Positions 1 to 8,123 of a stretch of DNA of 64,000 nt are shown here, in pieces. Each line of letters begins with the position of its first letter. Positions within the stretch are counted from its first letter, which is position 1. A program made the position numbers and the translations under genes. Under the pieces are notes generated by a model. It made no database searches. It had not been told where the DNA came from and saw only the letters and a list, made by a program, of their open reading frames with translations. Source of the stretch: Fretibacterium fastidiosum (GTDB lineage Bacteria; Synergistota; Synergistia; Synergistales; Aminobacteriaceae); assembly GCF_964642095.1 (NCBI RefSeq), contig NZ_OZ209244.1, forward strand, positions 372,001 through 436,000, read 5' to 3'.

Positions 1-812
1 CCCCCTGGCTGAAGGAGGAGGACATGTCCCCCATGACGCCCATCACCTACCGCTCCCGGGACGGGCTGACCATCCACGGCTACCTGACGATCCCCACGGG
101 AGCCGTCTCCCGCGACCTGCCCCTCGTGGTCATCCCCCACGGAGGGCCCAGCGCCAGGGAATACTGGGGCTTTGACGCCGAGGCGCAGTTCCTGGCCAAC
201 CGCGGGGCGGCCGTGCTTCAGGTCAACTTCCGGGGCTCCACGGGCTACGGCAAGAAGTTCTGGACCGCCGGCTTCAAGCAGTGGGGACGCGCCATGCAGG
301 ACGACGTGACGGACGGGGTGAAGTGGGCCGTGGACCAGGGCATCGCGGACCCGAAGCGCCTGGCCATCTACGGCGGAAGCTACGGCGGCTACGCCGCCCT
401 GGCGGGCGCGACCTTCACGCCGGACCTCTACGCCTGCGCCGTGAGCTACGTCGGCCCCTCCAACCTCTTCACCCTCCTGGCGAGCATCCCCCCCTACTGG
501 GAGCCCCTGCGCGAGATGGAGTACGAGGAGATCGGCGACCCCTCGAAGGACAAGGCGCTCCTCGAAGAGGTCTCCCCCCTCTTCCACGCGGACCGGATTC
601 ATATTCCGCTCATGGTCGCCCAGGGGGCCAACGACCCCAGGGTCAACAAGGCGGAGTCCGACCAGATCGTCGAGGCCGTCCGCAAAAACGGTCGGGACGT
701 CCTCTACATGGTGAAGGAGAACGAGGGGCACGGCTTCCACAACGAGGAGAACCGCTTCGACTTCTACCGGGCGATGGAGGACTTCTTCCGAAAGCACCTG
801 GGCCTGCGCTGA
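1..812 (+). CDS. S9 family peptidase (acylaminoacyl/dipeptidyl peptidase), 3' part only
   Basis: C-terminal alpha/beta-hydrolase domain of a prolyl-oligopeptidase family serine peptidase, which cleaves short peptides or acyl-peptides. The frame is open to the window edge, and the ATG at 24 falls where the hydrolase domain joins the propeller in this family, so the gene very probably begins outside the window. Counting from that Met, the nucleophile is Ser119 in GGSYGGY, the acid is the Asp in GANDPRV, and the histidine is in EGHGFHNE. The oxyanion region reads PHGGP. The stop codon TGA (810-812) directly abuts a hairpin-rich repeat element. Family assignment is secure; substrate is unknown. 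Confidence 0.9.
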   Translation, partial: PWLKEEDMSPMTPITYRSRDGLTIHGYLTIPTGAVSRDLPLVVIPHGGPSAREYWGFDAEAQFLANRGAAVLQVNFRGSTGYGKKFWTAGFKQWGRAMQDDVTDGVKWAVDQGIADPKRLAIYGGSYGGYAALAGATFTPDLYACAVSYVGPSNLFTLLASIPPYWEPLREMEYEEIGDPSKDKALLEEVSPLFHADRIHIPLMVAQGANDPRVNKAESDQIVEAVRKNGRDVLYMVKENEGHGFHNEENRFDFYRAMEDFFRKHLGLR

Positions 813-970
813 TACCAATTTGCGTCTAAAGGGAAAGAAAGGCCCCCCTGCAAGGGGGGCTGCCCCGAAGGGGCTGGGGGGTGTGAGCCTGAGAAACAAC
901 CCCTCCGGTTCGCTAACGCGAACCACCTCTCCTTTCAGGGGAGGCAATCCATATTAAACGCGAATTGGTA
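813..970. repeat. Inverted-ended hairpin element, copy A (158 bp)
   Basis: The left end TACCAATTTGCGTCTAAA (813-830) is an imperfect inverted copy of the right end TTAAACGCGAATTGGTA (954-970). The interior has G/C-rich hairpins (GGCCCCCC/GGGGGGC, GCCCCGAAGGGG, a GGTTCGC/GCGAACC stem and CCCCTTTCAGGGG). It starts right after the TGA stop of the peptidase gene, and TGA also follows the right end (971-973), which would fit a 3-bp target duplication. Related copies lie at 35772-36331, 45191-45727 and 59553-59690. Confidence 0.75.
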
Positions 971-1192
971 TGACTTCGACTGGTGCGCCTCTTCGCCGAT
1001 CCTGCGCAGCCGCAGGCGACCGGACAGGCGATCCGGACGATAGCCGGGGGGCCCGTCCGCACGACAATCAAGCGTAGCCCGCGCGCGGCGCGCGGGTCAG
1101 GACCTCGAAGGAGTGCGCACCCTCCTTCGAGACGTTCCGCCGGCGGGGGGAAGGTCCCTTGCCGCCGGCGATGACTCGGGGAGTGAAGGTCT
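971..1192. other. Intergenic stretch with hairpins, no gene seen
   Basis: No convincing coding frame. Two inverted repeats are visible: CTCGAAGGA with TCCTTCGAG around 1107-1135, and CGCCGGCGG with CCGCCGGCG around 1137-1171. They may be part of the 5' region of the MsrA-like gene or further repeat debris. Confidence 0.4.
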
Positions 1193-1855
1193 ATGCGGCC
1201 ACTTTTATCATCTTTAACGGAGAGGATACCTCCGATCGACGCCATGGTGCCAGCCCGACTCGAGACGGCCCTGTTCGCCGCGGGCAGCTTTCAGGACACG
1301 GAGGCGCGGTTCGGGTTCATCGGCGGGGTCTGGCGCACCAGCGTGGGCTACGCCGGGGGGACCTTCCCCACCCCCTGCCGCGGGAACGAGGGGGACCACC
1401 TGGAGGCCGTGACGGTGGAGTACTCGCCGAGCACGATCAGCTACGGTCAACTGTTGGAGCTCTTCATGTGCTGGTACTGCACCGCACCGTCGGACCAGTG
1501 CGCGGCCATCTTCGTCCGGACGCCGCAGGAACGGCGCCTGGCCCAGGCGGCCGTCGAGCGGGGAAGCCTCTGCCGCAGGGACCGCCCGGCGCCCCGCGTC
1601 CTTCCCTTCAAGACCTTCATCCGCGCGGAGAACGCCTGCCAGAAACACTACCTCCGCCTCGCCGCGCGGTTCTACGACGACCTGGTGGCGCTCTACGGCG
1701 GGGAGGAGGCGCTGCTCCGCTCCACGCTGGCCGCGCGCCTGAACGGCTTCCTGCTGAACCCCTCCGCTTCCGCCCTGCACTGTATGCCGGAGAGCCCGGA
1801 CCTCTACGGGCTGAGCCCCCTCGACCTCCAGGCGCTGCAGGGGCTGGCCGTCTGA
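1193..1855 (+). CDS. MsrA-like protein lacking the catalytic cysteine
   Basis: Homologous to peptide-methionine (S)-S-oxide reductase over its length: VGYAGGTF, an acidic/His stretch matching GHAEVV, the ISY.QLLE segment and a C-terminal F..AE..Q..YL segment. The invariant GCFW active site reads GSFQ (Ser near residue 31), so the sulfenate-forming cysteine is missing; Cys residues elsewhere (PCR, WYC, DQC) do not replace it. Probably a pseudoenzyme or an enzyme of altered chemistry. The start at 1193 has GAAGG just upstream; ATG 1244 would give a more MsrA-like N-terminus but has a poorly spaced ribosome site. The stop overlaps the next start (TGATG), so the two genes are probably cotranscribed. 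Confidence 0.8.
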   Translation: MRPLLSSLTERIPPIDAMVPARLETALFAAGSFQDTEARFGFIGGVWRTSVGYAGGTFPTPCRGNEGDHLEAVTVEYSPSTISYGQLLELFMCWYCTAPSDQCAAIFVRTPQERRLAQAAVERGSLCRRDRPAPRVLPFKTFIRAENACQKHYLRLAARFYDDLVALYGGEEALLRSTLAARLNGFLLNPSASALHCMPESPDLYGLSPLDLQALQGLAV

Positions 1856-2784
1856 TGCGTATCGCCGTCGTCGGCGCAGGGGGCGCGGGGGGCCTGGTGG
1901 GGGCGAGGCTGTCCGCCCTCCTGCGCCACAGCCCGGACCATCAGGTCGTCCTCTGGTGCCGCGGCGCCGTCCTCGACAACGTCCGCAAAAACGGCCTGAG
2001 GCTTCAGTCCGACAGCGGGGACCTGACGGTGCACCCCGCCACGGTCACCCACGACGCATCGGAGGCGGGCCCGTGCGACGTCGTCATCTACGCCACCAAG
2101 GGCTACGACCTGGAGGCGGCCGCGGCCGAGACGGTCCCGCTGGTGCGGCCCGACACGCGGGTCATCCCCATCCTGAACGGCATCTCCGCCCCCGAAACCC
2201 TGGCTCGGCTCCTGCCGCCCTGCGACGTCCTGAGCGGGTGCGTCTACCTCTCCGCCCATGCGGAGGCTCCGGGGGTCATCCGGCAGACGGGGGCCGTCCA
2301 GCGCTTCCTCTTCGGCCATCCGGGCCTTGGGGAGGCGGAGAACCGGATGCGCTACGCGGACCTCGAGCGCCTGCTGAAACGGGCCGGCCTGCAGGTGACG
2401 CTGACGGAGCTCATCGACGTGGAGGTCTGGGCCAAGTTCCTGTTCCTGTCCCCCCTGGCCGCGCTGACGGCGCTCCACGGCAGGAGCATGGGCGAAATCC
2501 TGGGGGACGACGAGGCCCGCGGGCAGCTCACCGCCATGATCTGCGAGGCGGAGGATCTGGCCCGCGCATCGGGCGTCCGCCTGCCGGAGAACGTCGTCAA
2601 CATCACCCTCGAGAGGTGTCGCCTGTTCCCCGGCGAGGCGCGGACCTCCATGCAGCTGGACCGGGAACGGGGGCGGCCCATGGAGCTGGAGACCCTCGTC
2701 GGCTGCGTCTGCCGGCAGGGACGAAAGCTGAAGGTCCCCACGCCGACCTATGACCGGGTCTATTCAGAGCTGAAACCCCAATGA
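1855..2784 (+). CDS. Ketopantoate reductase family protein (PanE/ApbA-like)
   Basis: 309 residues, the usual length for 2-dehydropantoate 2-reductase, which reduces ketopantoate to pantoate with NADPH in pantothenate synthesis. The N-terminus has the Rossmann signature GAGGAGGLVGARL; a conserved Lys sits in YATKGYDL and Asn in ILNGI, and the helical C-terminal domain includes EVWAKFL and the SMQLD.ERGRPMELE segment typical of PanE. ATG 1855 overlaps the upstream stop. A longer upstream frame exists but is a shadow of the MsrA-like gene. Many PanE-like proteins act on other 2-keto acids, so pantoate synthesis is not proven. Confidence 0.85.
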   Translation: MRIAVVGAGGAGGLVGARLSALLRHSPDHQVVLWCRGAVLDNVRKNGLRLQSDSGDLTVHPATVTHDASEAGPCDVVIYATKGYDLEAAAAETVPLVRPDTRVIPILNGISAPETLARLLPPCDVLSGCVYLSAHAEAPGVIRQTGAVQRFLFGHPGLGEAENRMRYADLERLLKRAGLQVTLTELIDVEVWAKFLFLSPLAALTALHGRSMGEILGDDEARGQLTAMICEAEDLARASGVRLPENVVNITLERCRLFPGEARTSMQLDRERGRPMELETLVGCVCRQGRKLKVPTPTYDRVYSELKPQ

Positions 2785-2831
2785 AACCTGAACCCCGGCT
2801 CAGCCGGAGGTTTTCTAAAAGACTAAAAAGA

Positions 2832-2861
2832 CAGAGGGGCCTTCCAAAAAAGGCCCCTCTG
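2832..2861 (-). terminator. Intrinsic terminator of the PfkB kinase gene
   Basis: A perfect 12-bp stem (CAGAGGGGCCTT with AAGGCCCCTCTG). Read on the minus strand it is followed by TCTTTTTAG, so it serves the kinase gene ending at 2932; on the plus strand there is no U tract, but the hairpin also lies just after the PanE-like gene. Confidence 0.75.
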
Positions 2862-2931
2862 CAAATTCCAGGGAGAGGAACGCTGCCTGAGCGTTTTCCC
2901 AAATCGGCCGCGGGGGGGCACCCCCGCGGCC

Positions 2932-3951
2932 TCAGCCTGCGTAGTCCCCCTCCGTCTCGTCCAGAAGGGCCTCCACCTCGTGGCGCCAGGGCAGAGAAGG
3001 GTGCGCCCCGATGCGCGTGCAGGCCAGGGCCCCGGCCGCGGAGGCGAAGCGGGCGGCGCGCTCCATGGTCATCCCCTCCGCCAGCGCCACGCATAGGGCC
3101 GCGCAGAAGGCGTCCCTGGCCCCCGTGTTGTCCACCACGTGCACCTTGAAGGGGTCGAAGGCGAAGGGCTGTGCGCTCCGGCTAAACACCTGCCCGCCGC
3201 GGGCGCTCCGGGTCACCACGACGTCCTGCACGCCCCGGTCCAGCATCCGGTTCGCCATTCCACGGACCTCCTCGTCGGACTGCAGGTCCGAGGGGGACGC
3301 ATTTCCCGTCACATAGACATCGAGGGCCTTCTGGTTCAGGACGAGGCAGTCGGCGTACTCCCAGGCCTCCGTCGGTAACGGAAAGGGCGGCTCCGCGGAG
3401 AGGAAGGTTCGACAGCCCGCGTCGTGGGCCAGGCGCAGTCCCGCCGCCACGGTCTCCGGCGGGACCTCCATTTGAAAGAGGGCCGCGTCCGAGCGCCGAA
3501 AGAGCTCCGACGCCCGCTCCATGGCCTCCACACTCAGTGCGGCGTTGGCCCCGCGGGAGAGCACGATGGAGCTCTCCCCGTCGTCGGTCACGGTGATGAC
3601 GGCGACGCCCGTCACGGCATCTTCATGGACCTCCACGCGGTCGCAGTTGACCCCGCTCTGGTCCAGGACGGCCCGCAGTCGCCTGCCGAAGTCGTCGTCC
3701 CCGACGGCCCCCACCATGAACGCCTCCGCGTCCAGCCTGGCCGCCGCCAGCGCCTGATTGGACCCCTTCCCTCCGCCCGTCATGCCGAAAGCCCCGCCCA
3801 GGATCGTCTCGCCCCTCCGGGGGCGGCGCGGCGCGCGGATGACCAGGTCCATATTCAAAGAGCCAACGACTGTTACAGCAGCCACAGGGCCCACTTCCTT
3901 ATCCTGTAAAATTTTTATAGCGGCCTTGCCCATGAGGCCCGTCCCCTTCAT
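2932..3951 (-). CDS. PfkB/ribokinase family sugar kinase
   Basis: ATP-dependent carbohydrate kinase related to ribokinase. The N-terminal signature VGSLNMDLVI and the substrate loop GGKGSNQALAAARL are present. The C-terminal signature has DNTGARDAF: the catalytic Asp is kept, but the usual GAGD anion-hole sequence is GARD, an unusual Gly-to-Arg change. Start choice is uncertain: ATG 3951 has GGAAGG nearby, ATG 3933 follows AAGGGG, and the frame is open further to 4059. The 5' end coincides with a relic of the repeat family (3945-3997), so any extension beyond 3951 would be repeat-encoded. It stands alone, divergent from the CobB-like gene. The substrate cannot be read from sequence. Confidence 0.8.
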   Translation of the reverse strand: MKGTGLMGKAAIKILQDKEVGPVAAVTVVGSLNMDLVIRAPRRPRRGETILGGAFGMTGGGKGSNQALAAARLDAEAFMVGAVGDDDFGRRLRAVLDQSGVNCDRVEVHEDAVTGVAVITVTDDGESSIVLSRGANAALSVEAMERASELFRRSDAALFQMEVPPETVAAGLRLAHDAGCRTFLSAEPPFPLPTEAWEYADCLVLNQKALDVYVTGNASPSDLQSDEEVRGMANRMLDRGVQDVVVTRSARGGQVFSRSAQPFAFDPFKVHVVDNTGARDAFCAALCVALAEGMTMERAARFASAAGALACTRIGAHPSLPWRHEVEALLDETEGDYAG

Positions 3952-3997
3952 GGAGCCTTCCGGCTGCCGTTCGCTGACGCTCACGGGCCGTCGTCCC
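3945..3997 (-). repeat. Repeat relic at the kinase start
   Basis: Read on the minus strand, this segment (GACGGCCCGTGAGCGTCAGC and following) matches part of element copy C at about 45260-45318 with only a few differences. The GGCTCCATGAAGGGG containing the likely kinase start corresponds to GGCTCCCCGAAGGGG in copy C. Confidence 0.65.
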
Positions 3998-4059
3998 GAT
4001 CCCTCAAGAACCCTGCCGATCACCGGTCCGATTGGGAAATGGGGTAGCGAAGAAGACAA

Positions 4060-4526
4060 AACGATGCTTTCTTAATTTGGGGAAGCGCTGATTCATCGTT
4101 AAAATGTTGTTGAAAGCTATCAAAAATCGCCAAATTAAGGATATTCTTCAGCGCTTCCCTGAATTTTTAACATGGGGCTACGCCCCAATCCCCACGCGCT
4201 TCGCGCGGCCTAATGAAGTTTCAGGCACTAAAGGGAGACAATACGGTTGACAGTTCTCAACAATTTAGCCAGTGTTGCCTTTATTATGATACCATATCCA
4301 TAAAGAGGAAACGCGCGGGGAAGCGGAGGCCCTCCTCCGTCAATCTGCGGGGAGCTTTCGTCCTGGAGGATCGCTCGCCGACGGCCTGCAGCTATCTTCT
4401 TATAAAAGAGCACGAGGTGAACGTTATGACCTTTCAGCTTCCCAAACAGTGCGCGCCGGAGCGGCGCTGCGGCCTCCCCGCCGCGCCCGGCATGACGGAA
4501 GGGCCCTGCGGCACGGAGGCCCGATC
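4060..4526. other. Intergenic region between divergent genes, interleaved inverted repeats
   Basis: No supported gene. Two perfect 10-bp inverted repeats interleave: CTTAATTTGG (4071-4080) with CCAAATTAAG (4130-4139), and GGAAGCGCTG (4081-4090) with CAGCGCTTCC (4149-4158). The a-b-a'-b' order would allow an H-type pseudoknot in RNA. A TTGACA at 4247-4252 has no -10 at proper spacing. Confidence 0.45.
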
Positions 4527-5915
4527 GTGATCCTCCCCCGCCTGATCCTCGCGGACGAGATGACAACCGGGCGGATCCCCGCCTCGCTGCTCCTGATTCA
4601 GGCCATGCGCAGCAAGCTGGGGCAGGTCAACGTCTTCTTCTGCAACCGCAGTGAGGAGGACGTCCGCCTCATGCAGCTCCTGAGCGACGCCCCGGTGGCC
4701 TGCCTCGACCTCTACACCATGGGGAGCCCCCGCGCCCTGAAGACCCTCTTTCAACGGCGCTCCGCCGGGGACGCCCTGAACGTGGTCTCCATGCCCCTGG
4801 GCGCTGCACTGGACGAGAAGACCTTCCAGCTCTACCCGGACGTCACAGACCTCATGAAGGTCCTGGACTGCGGGGATGTGCCCGTCATGGCGGCGTCCAT
4901 GGCGTCCGCCGTGAGCGCCGCGCTGGCGGCCGACGCCATGGACGCCCTCAATGAGGCCGCCCCGGGCAGGACGGCGGGCATCCTCTTCAGCTCCGTCAGC
5001 CACCCGCGGGAGTTTCAGATGCTGGAGAAAAACCTGTACCGCAGGACGCCGGCCCTGACCCTGGGGTTCATGCCCCACGCCCTGGACTGCACCATGCCCT
5101 CCATGCAGGCGATGAGCGTCGGGAACCCGTCACTGAAGCTCATCTCCCCCAAGAGCGCGGCGCTGCAGTTGGCCGGGCCGCACCGCCAGGTCGAGTGGAA
5201 CATCCTGAAGGGGCTGGCCAGCCTGGACGCGGAGTGGTCGCCTTCCGAACCCTACTCCTTTCAGGCAAAGCACCTGAACGTCGCCGTCATGGGTCGTCAC
5301 GCCTCCCTGGAGGGCGACGGCAACCTGGAGGTCTTCCGCATGATGGGCTGCAACGTCCACGACTGGGACCACGGGAAGGACGAGTTCCCCATCGGCTCGG
5401 ACGTCCTCTACTTCCCCCACACGATCAACGAGCCCTACATCGAGGAGCTCCTGTCCGACAGCAAGTTCCGGGCCGGCGTCGCCGCAAGCTACAAGAGCAA
5501 CAAGCTGATCCTGGCGATGGGGGCCTCCTCGCTGCTCTTCGGCGAGTTCTACTGCACCGCCGGCCAGAAGAAGATCGAGGCGCTGCAGATCTTCCCCTAC
5601 GGAGGCCTGTCGAGCCGCGGCGCCCACGGCCGCCCCCGGAAAAGACTCCGCGTCGAGGCCCGCGGCATCCAGGACACCTGCTTCATCAGAACGAACGAGA
5701 AGGTGCGCGGCACCGTCGCTTCGGGCTTCACCATCGCCAACCCGGGTAACCTGGCGACCCCGGCCCTCTCCTTCCGCGACATGAAGAGCGACGTCGACAT
5801 GGGGCTCTCCGGCTGGACGAACAGCTCCTGTTTCGTCACGGACCTGAAGCTGGACCTCTGGAGCGCGCTGGAGACGGTGAACCACTGGCTGGGTCTGAGG
5901 CGCAGGGCGGGCTGA
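4527..5915 (+). CDS. CobB/CobQ-like amidotransferase-fold protein, degenerate active site
   Basis: 462 residues, close to the length of cobyrinate a,c-diamide synthase, and laid out like it: an N-terminal nucleotide-binding-like half, then from about residue 250 a type 1 glutamine amidotransferase-like half (LNVAVMGRHASLEG, ..DVLYFPHTINEPYIEELL, ..ASYKSNKLILAMGASSLLFGEF). Where CobB has the nucleophile motif AECGG, this protein has LAMGASS, so the glutaminase cysteine is absent; the N-terminal P-loop is also not recognisable. It may be a non-catalytic paralogue or use a different chemistry. GTG 4527 has GGAGG at 4515-4519, better than the upstream GTG 4449. No cobalamin genes are nearby. Family call is by pattern only. 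Confidence 0.55.
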   Translation: MILPRLILADEMTTGRIPASLLLIQAMRSKLGQVNVFFCNRSEEDVRLMQLLSDAPVACLDLYTMGSPRALKTLFQRRSAGDALNVVSMPLGAALDEKTFQLYPDVTDLMKVLDCGDVPVMAASMASAVSAALAADAMDALNEAAPGRTAGILFSSVSHPREFQMLEKNLYRRTPALTLGFMPHALDCTMPSMQAMSVGNPSLKLISPKSAALQLAGPHRQVEWNILKGLASLDAEWSPSEPYSFQAKHLNVAVMGRHASLEGDGNLEVFRMMGCNVHDWDHGKDEFPIGSDVLYFPHTINEPYIEELLSDSKFRAGVAASYKSNKLILAMGASSLLFGEFYCTAGQKKIEALQIFPYGGLSSRGAHGRPRKRLRVEARGIQDTCFIRTNEKVRGTVASGFTIANPGNLATPALSFRDMKSDVDMGLSGWTNSSCFVTDLKLDLWSALETVNHWLGLRRRAG

Positions 5916-6083
5916 GACGGTCGACCCAAACGCTGAACGCGCGGGGCGCCACGGGACGACAGGCACGGTCGGAGGATGGGAAAAACCGTCCTTCCCGCTT
6001 CCCCTCGTGCGTTATAGAATGAGGGCATCGCGGGCGTTGACTCGATCACTCAAAACTGCCCGCACGAAGGAGGAAGACACATC

Positions 6084-6860
6084 ATGATGAGAAAAATTTT
6101 TCCCGCCCTGGCTGCGCTTCTCCTTTTTGCGGCCCTCACGGCCGTCGCCGGTGCGGAGGCCGTCGAGCAGAGGGCCTTTGCCCTCAAGGACCCCGTAACG
6201 CTCTACGCGAAGCCCGATGAGAGCGCGAAGTCCTGGGAGGTCAGCCTCCCCGACGAGGGCGTCAAGGTTCCGAGCGCCATTCGGGACAAGGACGACGCGC
6301 TGTGGTACAAGGTCACGGTGGACGGACGGACCGGCTGGCTCTTCAACGAGGGCATCCGCCTCCTGATGGGGGGAAAGAGCCGCGTTGCGGAGAGCGTCTA
6401 CAAGCGCTGCGCCGGCGTGCGCAGCCGCGTCATGAAGAAGCCGGGCAGCGCGTGGCAGGAGGGCACGACCACCGACGAAACCGATGGGACCCTCGTCACC
6501 TACACGACGGAGGGCGGCGCCTTCCAGGCGCTCAAGACCGGGGATGGGGTCGAGGACGTCTACTTCTGCGCAAACGGCTCCGAGGCCTGCAAGACCTTCC
6601 TGGGCTTCGACCCCATCGACATGCACAAGGACAAGCTCCGCGCCAAGGTCGGGACCCCGACGGTGCGGGAGACGCCGGACGGCGAGCGCGACGTCAGCAT
6701 CCTCTCCTACGAGTTGGGGAACCGCAGGATGACCATGGCGTTCCACCTGCGCAACGACCGCGTGGAGTGGTTCGAGCTCTACCGGGGGCGCACGGGAGAA
6801 GCCGCCGAGGGCTGGAGCCTCGAAGCGATCCGGGCCCGCGAGGAGGCCAGGGAAGACTAG
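6084..6860 (+). CDS. Exported SH3-like domain protein
   Basis: 258 residues with a classical signal peptide (MMRKIFPALAALLLFAALT, cleavage likely near AGA-EAV). A bacterial SH3-like segment follows at about residues 28-95 (VTLYAKPDESAKSWEV ... LWYKVTVDGRTGWLFNEG), the pattern used to bind cell-wall peptides or other ligands. The remaining C-terminal domain is not recognised. AAGGAGGAAG lies just upstream of the tandem ATGs. Transcribed alone, ending in a strong terminator. Function unknown beyond an extracytoplasmic location. Confidence 0.75.
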   Translation: MMRKIFPALAALLLFAALTAVAGAEAVEQRAFALKDPVTLYAKPDESAKSWEVSLPDEGVKVPSAIRDKDDALWYKVTVDGRTGWLFNEGIRLLMGGKSRVAESVYKRCAGVRSRVMKKPGSAWQEGTTTDETDGTLVTYTTEGGAFQALKTGDGVEDVYFCANGSEACKTFLGFDPIDMHKDKLRAKVGTPTVRETPDGERDVSILSYELGNRRMTMAFHLRNDRVEWFELYRGRTGEAAEGWSLEAIRAREEARED

Positions 6861-6885
6861 AACCCGAAAGCGCCTCAAGAGGCCG

Positions 6886-6914
6886 GGGCCGGCCTTTATA
6901 TAGGGCCGGCCCCG
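6886..6914. terminator. Bidirectional hairpin between convergent genes
   Basis: A perfect 10-bp stem, GGGGCCGGCC (6886-6895) and GGCCGGCCCC (6905-6914), separates the SH3-like gene from the convergent Rpn-family gene. U tracts are weak on both sides. Confidence 0.65.
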
Positions 6915-6926
6915 TCCTTCGCTTTC

Positions 6927-7880
6927 TCAGTCTGCGGGGGCAGCCTCCCTCGCGTCCCAGTAGCGCGCCACCTGCACCCGCGCGTCGTCCTCCGGGATGC
7001 CAAACATCTCGGCGAGCTTCACGACCGTCTCGTCGTAGGAGAGGCCGAAACTGCGGCAGGTATTGACGGAGCCCTGCACCTTGCCTTCAGCCTCGCCCTC
7101 AGCCCTGCCCCGCACCTTGCCTTCAGCCTCGCCCTCAGCCATAGCCTCCCGATACAGCCTCTCCTCACGTATCCTCGTGACCGTCTCCTGATCGAAAAGC
7201 AACGACATAATCTTCGTGACCTCCCTCTCTCTCCGCTCAAGGTATTCCTTCAGCACGTCCCGATCTCTGCACAGGCGAATCGTCTCCCTCAACGCCTTCT
7301 CCGTCAGGCCGTAGAGCCTCGCCTGTTCGTTGAAAATCCTGCAGAACGCCACGTATTGGCTGACGATGTCGCCCCCGCCCTCGCCGTACAGCATTCGGAT
7401 GCGCACCTCGACCGCACTCCGCTCTCCGCCGAAGAACTCCCCCGACAGGGAAAGCTCGCCGGGGCGCGAGGCCCTCTCTCCCGTGTAGATGACGTAAAGC
7501 TCCGGCTTCGGCAGTTTTACCTTGCCGCTGTTGTAAAGGTCCGCCCTCGTCCTGGCGAAGTAGTCCTTCCAGACCTGCGCCAGATACAGCAGCGCACGGA
7601 CGACGATGTTCGCCGTCCAGGTGCTCTGCGCCTCCACGAGGACCATCAGTCGATCCCCCACCATAAAGCTCAGGTCGTTGTAGAGGTCGTCCGTCAACAC
7701 GTTATCGATCGTGACGTCCACCAGATCGTCCTCAGCCGTCGTCTCGTCCTCCGGGTGCAGCGTCCGATAGAGCTGCAACAGATACTTCTTGATACCGAAC
7801 AGGTCGGAGAAGACGCTGTCCTTGACCTCACGCTTAACAAACCCTCCCGACGGACCCCTCTGCGCTGCCGCCTTGTCCAT
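6927..7880 (-). CDS. Rpn family / PD-(D/E)XK nuclease-transposase-like protein
   Basis: 317 residues matching the Rpn (recombination-promoting nuclease, YhgA-like) type. The N-terminal nuclease-like core has DSVFSDLFG, DVTIDNVLTDDLYNDLSFM and a VLVEAQST segment where the conserved acidic/Gln residues sit. The tail carries a direct repeat (GEAEGKVRGRAEGEAEGKV), a common hypervariable feature of these genes. The start at 7880 is favoured because a TATAAT box lies at 7911-7916 inside the longer possible frame (to 7940) and GGAGG precedes ATG 7880. Members promote RecA-independent recombination in other bacteria; here it is a lone gene. Confidence 0.8.
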   Translation of the reverse strand: MDKAAAQRGPSGGFVKREVKDSVFSDLFGIKKYLLQLYRTLHPEDETTAEDDLVDVTIDNVLTDDLYNDLSFMVGDRLMVLVEAQSTWTANIVVRALLYLAQVWKDYFARTRADLYNSGKVKLPKPELYVIYTGERASRPGELSLSGEFFGGERSAVEVRIRMLYGEGGGDIVSQYVAFCRIFNEQARLYGLTEKALRETIRLCRDRDVLKEYLERREREVTKIMSLLFDQETVTRIREERLYREAMAEGEAEGKVRGRAEGEAEGKVQGSVNTCRSFGLSYDETVVKLAEMFGIPEDDARVQVARYWDAREAAPAD

Positions 7881-7910
7881 GCCCTCGCCTCCGACCTTCA
7901 GGATGTCATC

Positions 7911-7916
7911 ATTATA
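7911..7916 (-). promoter_or_regulatory. -10 box of the Rpn-family gene
   Basis: TATAAT on the minus strand, 31 bp before the ATG at 7880. No good -35 was found at 17 bp. Its position rules against a start at 7940. Confidence 0.45.
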
Positions 7917-7994
7917 CCGGCTTGTCAACGTCAGCCCCACTGGTTCTCCGCCGCGTCATCGTGCTGAAACAGGGAGGACAAAGCGACAGCGTGA

Positions 7995-8000
7995 TATAAT
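7995..8000 (+). promoter_or_regulatory. -10 box upstream of serine hydrolase gene
   Basis: A TATAAT about 124 bp upstream of the ATG at 8124. The -35 is not recognisable. It would give a leader of around 115 nt. Confidence 0.35.
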
Positions 8001-8123
8001 AGCAAAGGTCTGACGGCGGGGGCCGAAGCGCTCCGCCGGGAAGCGACAAGGCAGGCCGCATCCGGCTTGAGCAGTCCCCATGCGGCGCGCCCTAACCCTC
8101 ATCTTAAGGAGTGTTTCTTCACC

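Noticed and set aside
4247..4290. TTGACA ... TATGAT promoter
   Set aside because: The spacer is 32 bp, too long for a sigma-70 promoter.
4213..4530. Open frame of 105 codons before the CobB-like gene
   Set aside because: No family resemblance, no clear ribosome site, and it overlaps the probable ribosome site of the next gene.
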